Positions 1 to 6,071 of a stretch of DNA of 9,113 nucleotides are shown here, one piece after another; position 1 is the first letter of the stretch, and the number at the start of each line of letters is the position of its first letter. The stretch is from an uncultured Clostridia bacterium (lineage in GTDB: Bacteria > Bacillota > Clostridia > TANB77 > CAG-508). The position numbers and the translations under genes are program-made. The DNA lies in contig CAKPHD010000047.1 in NCBI GenBank assembly GCA_934155625.1, positions 1 to 9,113 of the forward strand, read 5' to 3'. The notes beneath the pieces are model-generated. The model had not been told where the DNA came from and did not search any database. It was given only the letters and a program-made list of their open reading frames with translations.

Positions 1-13
1 TGTGGTTAAAAAC

Positions 14-22
14 ATTATATCA
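14..22 (-). promoter_or_regulatory. possible extended -10 promoter reading out of the left edge
   Basis: On the minus strand the sequence reads TGATATAAT, that is TGn directly followed by a perfect TATAAT -10 box (14-19). No good -35 box lies 17 bases upstream, so it would have to work as an extended -10 promoter. It lies beyond the terminator at 92-119 and would start a new leftward unit outside the window. Apart from this and the terminator, positions 1-133 show nothing I can support. Confidence 0.35.
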
Positions 23-91
23 CATCGGTATTTCCTTTTTTATATTTTACTGTGACATATCTATTGTAAACCTATATCCTGCAAAACAAAT

Positions 92-119
92 AAAAAAGAT
101 ATCTTTAGATATCTTTTTT
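92..119. terminator. bidirectional intrinsic terminator
   Basis: A perfect 12-bp stem (92-103 with 108-119) closes a 4-base loop (104-107). The outer six pairs are A-T, so both strands end the hairpin in a run of T. It sits 15 bases after the stop of the pseudopilin-like gene and would end the leftward comF/pilin unit. Confidence 0.8.
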
Positions 120-133
120 ATTTTGTTATTATT

Positions 134-691
134 TTATTTTTGTCCTTGAACTGTACACATTGCAGAACTTGTAGCTGACAATGTTTGTTCTCCAGCATTA
201 GAATAATTTAATACTGACTCTTTTAAATCTTGTGCTGTACTATCTCCACTTGTTACTGTACAAGAAAATATGTCTCCTGGTTTAAATGTATATGTATCTT
301 CTTGTGCAGTTACTGATGCATTTCCTACTTCAATTCCTATTTGAGGTAATATTTGTGTATCTGTATATACAACATATACGTTTTCACCTATTTTTGTATA
401 ACTTGCTTGTGCTGTTTTCTTTCCTGGGTTTTCGTCTAAAACTTGAGCTTCAAGTTCTATATCACAATTTTTTCCCGTTTTTGCATTTAATTGATTTTGA
501 AAAGTTTGATATTTGCTTCGTGTTAATACCCCCGTATTAGCTACATCTGCCACGAAATCTTCTACCATTTTTTGTGCTTCTTGTTGTGACACATTATCTG
601 CTCTTGTTTCAAATGTAATAATCATTCCTGCTGTAAGAACTACTACTACTAACAATACTATTATTACTGATACTGTTGAATTACTTGTCAT
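134..691 (-). CDS. membrane-anchored Tad-type pseudopilin-like protein
   Basis: This 185-aa protein has one hydrophobic helix near the N-terminus (about residues 8-27, very rich in V/I/L) and an otherwise polar, probably extracytoplasmic body. The body contains VEDFVADVANTG, a short helical stretch, then a beta-rich part with YTFKPGDIFSCTV and the ending SATSSAMCTV. From memory, this layout and these phrases resemble the single-helix pseudopilins (TadE/TadF-like) found with Clostridia Tad/Flp loci; I could not confirm it by search. Three cysteines (C76, C144, C179) might allow a disulphide. The start at 689-691 is preferred over an in-frame ATG 18 bases upstream, because AAAGGAG stands 8 bases before it. 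The gene follows comF by 36 bases and is probably cotranscribed. No pilus motor genes (tadA/B/C) or flp are visible next to it. Confidence 0.6.
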   Translation of the reverse strand: MTSNSTVSVIIVLLVVVVLTAGMIITFETRADNVSQQEAQKMVEDFVADVANTGVLTRSKYQTFQNQLNAKTGKNCDIELEAQVLDENPGKKTAQASYTKIGENVYVVYTDTQILPQIGIEVGNASVTAQEDTYTFKPGDIFSCTVTSGDSTAQDLKESVLNYSNAGEQTLSATSSAMCTVQGQK

Positions 692-727
692 ATTTATCAC
701 TCCTTTCATTTTTATTTATTCTTATAA

Positions 728-1399
728 TTAATCTTTTGCTAATGTTAGTGCACCTATTTGCTTTTTGGCTATTCCCACTTCTTGTAAAACTTTGGCACAT
801 TCATTTATAGTGCTTCCTGTTGTATATATATCATCAACTAATAAAATATTCTTATTTTTTATTTTTTTGTAATTGTCTTTTTTTACTTTATATGCACCCT
901 TCGCATTTTCTTGTCTTTGCACTTTATTTAGTGTACTTTGTGGTACTGTGTCTTTCGACTTTTCTAATATATTTTTCATTATTGGAATATTAATTATTTG
1001 TGATACTTGTTTTGCTATTAGTTGACTTTGGTTATATCCTCTTTCCTTCTTTCTAGCTTTACTTATCGGTACTACAATCATTATATCATATTTTTTCAAT
1101 TTTTCAAAACTTTTTTCCATATTTTTAAAAAAATATGTTATTGTTTGTTGATTGTACGGCTTATCCTGAAATTTTAAACCTAATATCTGTTCTCGAATTA
1201 TATTTTTATATTTAAAAAAATAATAGTGCTCTGAAAAATATTTGTCTTTATCATTATTATAATTATCTACATTCCATACAAATTCGTCTTTTAACTTGTT
1301 TTTACATTTGTTACATAATGTCTTTGTACTTACTTTTCCACATATACTGCATATTGGTGGATAAATAAGATCTATTATTTTAGAAAAAATTCTCTTCAT
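728..1399 (-). CDS. comF: ComF family phosphoribosyltransferase-like protein
   Basis: This 223-aa protein has the two-part layout of ComF/ComFC. An N-terminal zinc-ribbon-like segment has C17-x2-C20 and C29-x2-C32. A type I phosphoribosyltransferase domain has the PRPP loop ILLVDDIYTTGST at 185-197 and the family's PISKARKKERGYNQSQ stretch at 111-126. ComF family proteins are needed for DNA uptake during natural transformation in several bacteria and have been linked to DNA handling at the inner face of the membrane; the reaction is not settled. No comFA helicase gene is adjacent, so a role in competence here is inference. The start has only a weak purine-rich stretch (AAAGAAAGAAG) before it. 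A nearby upstream ATG is in another frame, so 1397-1399 stands. A hairpin separates it from the NTPase gene upstream. Confidence 0.9.
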   Translation of the reverse strand: MKRIFSKIIDLIYPPICSICGKVSTKTLCNKCKNKLKDEFVWNVDNYNNDKDKYFSEHYYFFKYKNIIREQILGLKFQDKPYNQQTITYFFKNMEKSFEKLKKYDIMIVVPISKARKKERGYNQSQLIAKQVSQIINIPIMKNILEKSKDTVPQSTLNKVQRQENAKGAYKVKKDNYKKIKNKNILLVDDIYTTGSTINECAKVLQEVGIAKKQIGALTLAKD

Positions 1400-1445
1400 C
1401 TTCTTTCTTTGTTGATATTTTTCTGCATAGAATAAATATACAAAT

Positions 1446-1487
1446 TTAAGAATTTCTAAGCAATAGTAATTGCCTAGAAATTCTTAA
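1446..1487 (-). terminator. long hairpin between the NTPase gene and comF
   Basis: A 13-bp stem (1446-1458 with 1475-1487) continues, after one mismatch, into an inner 5-bp stem (1460-1464 with 1469-1473) with a 4-base loop. It begins 8 bases after the stop of the gene at 1496-2005. The T-run on the minus strand is weak (AAATTTGTATATTT), so it may be a leaky terminator or an mRNA-stabilising hairpin. A poor promoter-like pair (TTGCTT, 17 bases, TATATT) starts inside its downstream arm and could serve comF. Confidence 0.55.
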
Positions 1488-1495
1488 GTATTTTG

Positions 1496-2005
1496 TTACC
1501 AGATATCTCCGTTCAATAAACCAGCAAGAGCCATAATTGTTCCTTGTTTAATACAATCTCTTCTTTCAATTATACCATGTGTAATAACAGAAAGCCCATC
1601 ACCTGGTTGTTGAAATTGTTTAACAAATACTTGATTAATACTACTATTAATCACACTTTTTACATATTTATGAGGAATACAAAATGCTTGACTTATTCCA
1701 CTAGATCTTTTTCCAGTAGAATCTTCTATTAATACAAATTGCATATTGTACCAATCTCTTCCTAAGTACATTATTCCTCCTTCTACAGCAACTATGTAAT
1801 CATATTTTTTGTTTACTTTTCTTTTGACATTATTAATCCGTTTTTCAGCTCCTCTAATTGTTTCGGAATTTACTGGTTGCTTTGGAACACCCGACTCTAC
1901 CTTAACCGTCTCCATAATAACCTCTTCATCAAAGTATTCCATAAAAGCTTTATATACAGCTTTTACTTTTTGTACGTTTTCTGTAGCAACAATGACAATT
2001 GGCAT
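1496..2005 (-). CDS. inosine/xanthosine triphosphatase (DUF84/YjjX family)
   Basis: The 169-aa product matches the DUF84 non-canonical purine NTPase family in length and motif order: ATENVQKVKAV at the N-terminus (7-17), SGVPKQPVNSETIRGAEKR (38-56), the VAVEGGI strand with its acidic residue (72-78), and the C-terminal GDGLSVITHGIIERRD region (135-150). Family members hydrolyse ITP and XTP, which clears deaminated purine nucleotides so that they are not built into DNA or RNA. The enzyme is cytosolic. The start at 2003-2005 is forced because the codon frame just upstream hits a stop (ATG TGA). The ribosome site GAGAGG is about 12 bases away, longer than usual. It has its own strong promoter at 2050-2078, so expression is probably constitutive. 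Confidence 0.85.
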   Translation of the reverse strand: MPIVIVATENVQKVKAVYKAFMEYFDEEVIMETVKVESGVPKQPVNSETIRGAEKRINNVKRKVNKKYDYIVAVEGGIMYLGRDWYNMQFVLIEDSTGKRSSGISQAFCIPHKYVKSVINSSINQVFVKQFQQPGDGLSVITHGIIERRDCIKQGTIMALAGLLNGDIW

Positions 2006-2049
2006 ATGTGCTCACATCCTCTCTATAATATTGTCTATATAACACTTAA

Positions 2050-2078
2050 ATTGTAATACTTTTTTATAATTATGTCAA
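2050..2078 (-). promoter_or_regulatory. sigma-A promoter of the NTPase gene
   Basis: On the minus strand, TTGACA (2073-2078) and TACAAT (2050-2055) are separated by exactly 17 bases (2056-2072). The -35 box is perfect and the -10 box has one mismatch. The -10 box ends about 45 bases before the start codon at 2005. Confidence 0.8.
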
Positions 2079-2124
2079 GTTTTTCTTGATTTTACAGATT
2101 TTTTAATTTTTTTTAATTTTTCTA

Positions 2125-2153
2125 TTGACAAATTACGATAATGATATTATAAT
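2125..2153 (+). promoter_or_regulatory. consensus sigma-A promoter of tRNA-Leu
   Basis: TTGACA (2125-2130) and TATAAT (2148-2153) are both perfect and 17 bases apart. T-tracts at 2099-2104, 2107-2114 and 2117-2121, spaced about one helical turn apart, lie directly upstream and could act as an UP element. The mature tRNA begins 38 bases after the -10 box. Confidence 0.9.
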
Positions 2154-2190
2154 AGTCATTGTCGTAAGACATTGCCAGACAATCACATAT

Positions 2191-2279
2191 GCAGATGTGG
2201 CGGAACTGGCAGACGCACAGGACTTAAAATCCTGCGGTGGTTAAACACCGTGCCGGTTCGATTCCGGCCATCTGCACCA
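2191..2279 (+). tRNA. tRNA-Leu (anticodon TAA)
   Basis: A complete class II tRNA. The acceptor GCAGATG (2191-2197) pairs with CATCTGC (2269-2275), A73 follows, and CCA (2277-2279) is encoded. The anticodon stem CAGGA/TCCTG holds the loop CTTAAAA with anticodon TAA at 2225-2227. A long variable arm and the T-loop GGTTCGATTCC complete it. It reads UUA, the leucine codon favoured in such an AT-rich genome. It is the only plus-strand gene in the window and forms a one-gene unit with its own promoter and terminator. Confidence 0.97.
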
Positions 2280-2282
2280 AAT

Positions 2283-2310
2283 AAAAAGATTATCGTTAGA
2301 TAATCTTTTT
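2283..2310 (+). terminator. terminator of tRNA-Leu
   Basis: A perfect 12-bp stem (2283-2294 with 2299-2310) has a GTTA loop, and the T-run continues to 2312. It begins four bases after the CCA end. The symmetric A/T ends could also stop leftward transcription. Confidence 0.88.
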
Positions 2311-2339
2311 TTGTTTTTTATAAACGTTCGGAATATAAT

Positions 2340-2366
2340 AAAAGACTGTTATTGAAACAGCCTTTT
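2340..2366 (-). terminator. terminator of the rbgA unit
   Basis: An 11-bp stem (2340-2350 with 2356-2366) overlaps the rbgA stop codon. In the minus-strand RNA every position pairs, one as a G-U wobble (2345/2361). In the plus-strand RNA the same position is an A-C mismatch. The hairpin therefore favours the leftward direction, and the minus strand continues into TCTTTTATTATATT. Confidence 0.75.
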
Positions 2367-3255
2367 ATATTTTCTCTAAAGTTATCCTTCCAATTTTTCC
2401 ACTTCTAAAATCATCTAAAATAATTCTTGAAGTTTTTTCATCATCAATATTACCTCCAGAAACTATTGCGCCCCTCTTCTTCCCTATAAGTTGCATAATT
2501 TCATATATATTTTCATTTTCATTTTGATCTTGTTTTAATATATCATTAATTGTTTTTTCATCTAATGAATATCTTTGAATTAAATTTTCTTTATATTCTT
2601 CTAACAAAAATTTCACTAAATTATATGCAACCTCTGTTATTTCTAATATTGTATCTTTTATAGTTCCTGTAAAAGCCAAATTTAAAGCAACTTCATCACT
2701 TTCAAATTTAGGCCATAGTACTCCTGGTGTATCCATAAGTTCTATTTGGTCATTTATCCTAATCCATTGTTTCTGTTTTGTTACTCCTGGTTTATTTGCA
2801 ACACCAGCTGAATTCTTTTTTGCAATTCTATTAATAAATGATGATTTTCCTACATTTGGTATCCCAACAACAATTACTCTAGTTTTTCTACCAATTCTTC
2901 CTTTTTCTGCATACGCTTTATTTTCTTCTTGCATTGTCTTTTGAATTTGTCTTATAACTTCATCTACACCTTTTCCATTATTGGCATTTACTAAAACAAC
3001 CTTGTTTCCTTGTTTTTCAAAATATTCTGTCCATCTTTTATTATCTCTTTCATCTGATAAGTCACATTTATTTAATACTATTATCTTTTTCTTGTTCTTG
3101 GTCATTTCCTTAATGTCTGGATTCTGACTTGATATTGGTATTCTTGCATCTAAAATTTCTACAACTATATCTATTAACTTTAAATCTTCATTTATTTGTC
3201 TTCTGGTTTTCGCCATATGTCCAGGAAACCAGTTGATGTTCATATTATTTTCCAT
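2365..3255 (-). CDS. rbgA: ribosome biogenesis GTPase RbgA (YlqF)
   Basis: The 296-aa protein has the circularly permuted GTPase order of the YlqF/YawG family: G4 NKCD (62-65), then G1 GIPNVGKSS (131-139), G2 at PGVTK (156-160) and G3 DTPG (175-178). The N-terminus INWFPGHMAKTRRQI is the family hallmark. The C-terminal helical domain ends with GGNIDDEKTSRIILDDFRSG and the LE tail used for RNA binding. RbgA acts late in assembly of the 50S subunit in Bacillus subtilis, where it is essential. The start at 3253-3255 has AGGA four bases upstream, which is close. An in-frame ATG at 3241-3243 is a possible alternative. It lies 15 bases after the membrane-protein gene and is likely cotranscribed with it. 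Confidence 0.96.
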   Translation of the reverse strand: MENNMNINWFPGHMAKTRRQINEDLKLIDIVVEILDARIPISSQNPDIKEMTKNKKKIIVLNKCDLSDERDNKRWTEYFEKQGNKVVLVNANNGKGVDEVIRQIQKTMQEENKAYAEKGRIGRKTRVIVVGIPNVGKSSFINRIAKKNSAGVANKPGVTKQKQWIRINDQIELMDTPGVLWPKFESDEVALNLAFTGTIKDTILEITEVAYNLVKFLLEEYKENLIQRYSLDEKTINDILKQDQNENENIYEIMQLIGKKRGAIVSGGNIDDEKTSRIILDDFRSGKIGRITLEKI

Positions 3256-3270
3256 AACTTCCTACTTTCT

Positions 3271-3762
3271 TTAAAAGAATTTATATTCATTATTATCTTC
3301 TCTACTATCTTTTGCTTTTAATTCTTTATCATATTTTTCATTTTTAAAATACCAATCTGTTTTTCCATCTGATGGATTAACCTTTCTTCCTTTATCAGCT
3401 AGCATATCCATAACCGCAAAAATTGCAAGAATAATTGCTATAACATCAGACACTAAATTTAATGTTAAATCATTTGTTAATGTTGCTTGTCCTTCAATTA
3501 ATGGAAATATATTTGCCACTAGATGTTCTCCAAAGTACGCACCATATATAACCAAATATAGCAATGAGCCTAACATCTTTCTTTTTACTACTAATACAAT
3601 ACAAGGAATTGTTACAAAAGCAATTATTACCTCATATGTAAAATTATATGATACTAATCCTAATAAATCTACTGAATATTGTGTACACAAAGCTACTATT
3701 GCTCTGAAAAGCCAAAACATTACCATAAAAATTGCGATTAGCCAACTCGAAAAATTATTCAT
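3271..3762 (-). CDS. four-helix membrane protein with conserved cytosolic tail, function unknown
   Basis: I do not recognise a named family with certainty. The 163-aa product has about four hydrophobic helices (roughly 5-25, 43-60, 64-85 and 102-121) and a charged tail of about 40 residues, with no signal peptide. The tail contains DGKTDWYFKNEKYDKEL (132-148). I recall similar KTDW-FKN-YD tails in other small Clostridia membrane proteins, which suggests a protein contact site; this is memory, not a search. A good ribosome site, GGGGAGG, lies 8 bases before the start. The gene is directly upstream of rbgA and probably its operon partner, but nothing ties it to ribosome assembly. Confidence 0.8.
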   Translation of the reverse strand: MNNFSSWLIAIFMVMFWLFRAIVALCTQYSVDLLGLVSYNFTYEVIIAFVTIPCIVLVVKRKMLGSLLYLVIYGAYFGEHLVANIFPLIEGQATLTNDLTLNLVSDVIAIILAIFAVMDMLADKGRKVNPSDGKTDWYFKNEKYDKELKAKDSREDNNEYKFF

Positions 3763-3789
3763 ATCTTATTCCTCCCCTTTTGTTATATA

Positions 3790-3831
3790 AATAAAAAATT
3801 AAGGGTTGTAGAAATTTATTTCCACCCCCCC
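3790..3831 (-). terminator. probable terminator after the DUF1292 gene
   Basis: In the minus-strand RNA a G-rich run and GTGGAAA pair with TTTCTAC and a following CCC, with a TAAA loop and a two-base bulge. The sequence then runs into TTAATTTTTTATTT. It starts 9 bases after the stop of the DUF1292 gene. The stem includes a run of seven G on the RNA strand (3825-3831), unusual in this AT-rich sequence. Boundaries are approximate. Confidence 0.6.
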
Positions 3832-3840
3832 TAAAGTATA

Positions 3841-4140
3841 TTAGTCTTCATCTACAAAATTAAATTCGTCTTTATATTTTTCTTTAAATATTTCAAATAC
3901 TTTATTTAGTATTTCTTCGTCTTCAACTCCAACATATGATTCTTCATCTGAATCATCCTCTGTATCTTCTAATTTTAATATTACTACTTCTCCCTCGTCT
4001 TCTTCTCCTTCATCTGTTACTGGTAATAATACTACATATTCCTCATTGTCTAATTCTACTAAATCTAAGAATTCAAATTGAACCTCATTTCCTTCTTCAT
4101 CATTTAGAACTACTATATTATCTAATTCTTCGTTTTCCAT
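3841..4140 (-). CDS. DUF1292 family acidic protein (YrzB-like)
   Basis: The 99-aa protein is extremely acidic and carries the DUF1292 pattern. It begins with a strand-turn-strand NIVVLNDEEGNEVQFEFLD (8-26) and continues EYVVLLPV; an acidic linker leads to VVILKLE and a C-terminal helix ILNKVFEIFKEKYKD. The biochemical role is unknown. The gene is widely conserved after ireB and ruvX in Bacillota, and that order is kept here, which supports the call. A ribosome site AAAGGAG stands 6 bases before the start. The gap to ruvX is 65 bases, larger than the others in the run. It contains a TATAAT (4174-4179, minus strand) without a well-placed -35 box, so a weak internal promoter cannot be excluded. 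Confidence 0.88.
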   Translation of the reverse strand: MENEELDNIVVLNDEEGNEVQFEFLDLVELDNEEYVVLLPVTDEGEEDEGEVVILKLEDTEDDSDEESYVGVEDEEILNKVFEIFKEKYKDEFNFVDED

Positions 4141-4205
4141 TATTTACTCCTTTCAAATTCGATTTTTGTCTTTATTATAATACACTATTTTTTTCATTTT
4201 GGCAA

Positions 4206-4625
4206 CTAGTTTTTAATTTTATTTAAATATGTTTCTAAAATATATACTGCAGATATAGTATCTACTATATTTCTTTTTTTATTCTTTCCGACATCCAAAA
4301 AATTCATAGTTTTATGTGCTGCAACAGTTGTAAGTCTTTCATCAATTGTTTCTATTTTTAATTTATTATATTTGCATTTTAATTTATGTATAAATTTTTC
4401 TGTAACTTCTGTTCTTTCTGATGAAGTTCCATTCATATTTATTGGTTTTCCTACAACTATTGTATCTACTTCATATTGTTCTAATATTTCATCTAATCTT
4501 TTTAAAATTATTTTATCTGATCTATTATTATGAATAGTTTCTAATCCTTGTGCTGTTATATTTAATGCATCAGTTATTGCAATTCCTGTTCTTGCATCTC
4601 CATAATCTATACCTAATATTCGCAT
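4206..4625 (-). CDS. ruvX: RuvX/YqgF family RNase H-like nuclease
   Basis: The length of 139 aa is typical for the family. The RNase H-like fold motifs are in order: GIDYGDARTGIAI at the N-terminus with D7, VVGKPINMNG (57-66), IDERLTT (94-100) and the C-terminal VDTISAVYIL with D122. These acidic residues match the expected metal-binding site. YqgF family proteins act in 16S rRNA 5' end maturation in Escherichia coli and have been proposed as Holliday-junction resolvases in other bacteria; the sequence does not decide between these. The ribosome site AGGAG overlaps the ireB stop codon (TAGGAG), and only 8 bases separate the genes, so translation is probably coupled. Confidence 0.95.
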   Translation of the reverse strand: MRILGIDYGDARTGIAITDALNITAQGLETIHNNRSDKIILKRLDEILEQYEVDTIVVGKPINMNGTSSERTEVTEKFIHKLKCKYNKLKIETIDERLTTVAAHKTMNFLDVGKNKKRNIVDTISAVYILETYLNKIKN

Positions 4626-4633
4626 TTTTTCTC

Positions 4634-4888
4634 CTATTCTTCTAGTCCTATATAATTTGTAACCATCTTTTCTAATAGTTCATCTCTTTCTATTTGTCTT
4701 ATTTTATTTCTTGCATCTTTATAACTTGTTATGTATGTTGGATCTCCTGACAATATATACCCAACTATTTGGTTTATTGGATTATATCCTTTCTCTACTA
4801 ATGCCTCATATACCTCTTTTAGTATTTCTTTAGTCATTGCATTTTTTTCTTTTTCAAAATTGAAACTCATTGTTTTATCAAAATCCAT
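4634..4888 (-). CDS. ireB: IreB family regulatory phosphoprotein (UPF0297, YrzL-like)
   Basis: The 84-aa length and the core EKGYNPINQIVGYILSGDP (32-50), followed by ITSYKDARNKIRQIERDE, identify the IreB/UPF0297 family. In Enterococcus faecalis IreB is a substrate of the Ser/Thr kinase IreK and a negative regulator of cephalosporin resistance, that is, part of cell-envelope stress signalling. The N-terminus MDFDKTMSFNF keeps a threonine (T6) at the place of one of the reported phosphosites; the second site appears absent. The ribosome site AAGGAGG is excellent. In many Bacillota the gene follows alaS. Here its upstream neighbour, 25 bases away, is the degenerate GGDEF gene, so its transcription is probably tied to the envelope-associated genes at 4914-8744. 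Confidence 0.95.
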   Translation of the reverse strand: MDFDKTMSFNFEKEKNAMTKEILKEVYEALVEKGYNPINQIVGYILSGDPTYITSYKDARNKIRQIERDELLEKMVTNYIGLEE

Positions 4889-4913
4889 AATACTTTACCT
4901 CCTTCTGTTTTAA

Positions 4914-6053
4914 CTAAATGAACGTAATGTCATTTTCAGTTTTATCACAATTATCTACATATTGTTCTAATTTTTTTAGTACCTCTTCCATTCCTGTTCC
5001 TTTATAATATGTTGTTAATACAAAATTAAGTTTAGCTTTTACTACTTGTGGTTTTGTTTCTTTTTTCTTTTTCTTCTTTCTATCTACTGCTTCAATTTCT
5101 ATTTCTTCTACTTCTTTATTTTCTGGTAATGTTATTTCTAATTCTTCTACTCCATTTTTCATATCTGCAACAAATGTTGTTACAGAATCTATGTCTACTC
5201 CTGAAAATACAATTACGAACTTAGGTCCCATATACCTTATAAATAAATAATCATTTGATATACTTTCTCTTATAAAGTCACTTACATCTATTATAACTTG
5301 ATTTCCTAATTTTCTTGAATAATTATCATTTATTTCTTCTATGTTTGTTATTCTAAACATACATACTGTTGAAGTTGTATATTTGTCTATTACTTTTTTT
5401 CCTTCTCCATATAAATATTCTTCTGAATACAATCCTGTAAATAAATCTTTTCTTACTATTGATTCTAATGTCTTTTGATGTACTACTGTTCTTAATACTG
5501 ATACTATGTTTTCTTTTACAACTTCAAATATTGTAGTATCTATATTGTCAAAGTCATGTGGTACACCACTTTCTATTATCCAATATCCAATATAAACATT
5601 CTCTATATAGATGGGAAAAAATATAGCAGATTTAGCTCTACCAAATTCCATTTCCTGATATGGCAATCTTTCGTTTTCACCATTTACTGTAACATATTTA
5701 GGGGTTGCTGTTGCTATACTATCTTTAAAAATTGGAACTTCCTGTAGTTTGCTTAGTGTTTTCCAATGTTTTGGATCAACATTAGATGCTTTTACTTCAT
5801 ACTCAGCACCATTAAATACAACTATAGTTGAATATTTTATTTCGTACTTTTCTATTAATATATTGTTTATTTTTTGTATTTTTTCATCAACAGAAGAACA
5901 TTCTCCTATTGTACTTAAAAAGTCTTGTAATACCCTCAAACTATTAGCTTGTCTACTTAAATTATTAAATTGCTGTATTTTTTTGTGTATTGTTATATTA
6001 TAAATTAGCAATGCAATTATAATTGCAACTAATATTCCAACTATAAATATCAA
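4914..6053 (-). CDS. membrane-anchored GAF + degenerate GGDEF protein
   Basis: The 379-aa protein starts with one transmembrane helix (about 2-20), a short coiled segment, and a GAF-like sensor domain (about 45-190). A GGDEF-like fold follows (about 200-300, and 340-375 after an insertion). The GGDEF entry motif reads DLFTGLY (203-209). The catalytic loop reads MGPKF (275-279) instead of GGDEF, and the metal-binding aspartates of the FRITN strand (233-237) are missing. Cyclic-di-GMP synthesis is therefore unlikely. A lysine-rich insertion (six K at 326-331) flanked by an acidic stretch splits the domain before its last strands. The start codon is TTG (6051-6053). No in-frame ATG lies before the helix, and GGAGGGG sits 7 bases upstream. 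It lies 18 bases after the CpaE-like gene, so the two products probably act together at the membrane; a role as sensor or scaffold is inference. Confidence 0.75.
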   Translation of the reverse strand: MIFIVGILVAIIIALLIYNITIHKKIQQFNNLSRQANSLRVLQDFLSTIGECSSVDEKIQKINNILIEKYEIKYSTIVVFNGAEYEVKASNVDPKHWKTLSKLQEVPIFKDSIATATPKYVTVNGENERLPYQEMEFGRAKSAIFFPIYIENVYIGYWIIESGVPHDFDNIDTTIFEVVKENIVSVLRTVVHQKTLESIVRKDLFTGLYSEEYLYGEGKKVIDKYTTSTVCMFRITNIEEINDNYSRKLGNQVIIDVSDFIRESISNDYLFIRYMGPKFVIVFSGVDIDSVTTFVADMKNGVEELEITLPENKEVEEIEIEAVDRKKKKKKETKPQVVKAKLNFVLTTYYKGTGMEEVLKKLEQYVDNCDKTENDITFI

Positions 6054-6071
6054 CCTTTTTCCCCTCCATTA

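Noticed and set aside
692..709. Upstream ATG that would extend the pseudopilin-like protein by six residues
   Set aside because: The AAAGGAG ribosome site lies inside this extension and points to the ATG at 689-691.
2155..2185. Small hairpin (TGTC-GTAA-GACA) and ATTGTC/GACAAT inverted repeat in the tRNA-Leu leader
   Set aside because: The stems are only 4-6 bp and could occur by chance; nothing else suggests a T-box or riboswitch, and the downstream gene is a tRNA.
2191..2310. tRNA-Leu as an integration site of a mobile element
   Set aside because: No integrase gene, no direct repeat of the tRNA 3' end nearby and no change in base composition are visible.
4174..4205. Possible promoter for the DUF1292 gene (TATAAT at 4174-4179, TTGCCA further upstream, minus strand)
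   Set aside because: The spacing between the boxes is 20 bases and no TGn extension precedes TATAAT. It is too weak to list, although a minor internal promoter is possible.
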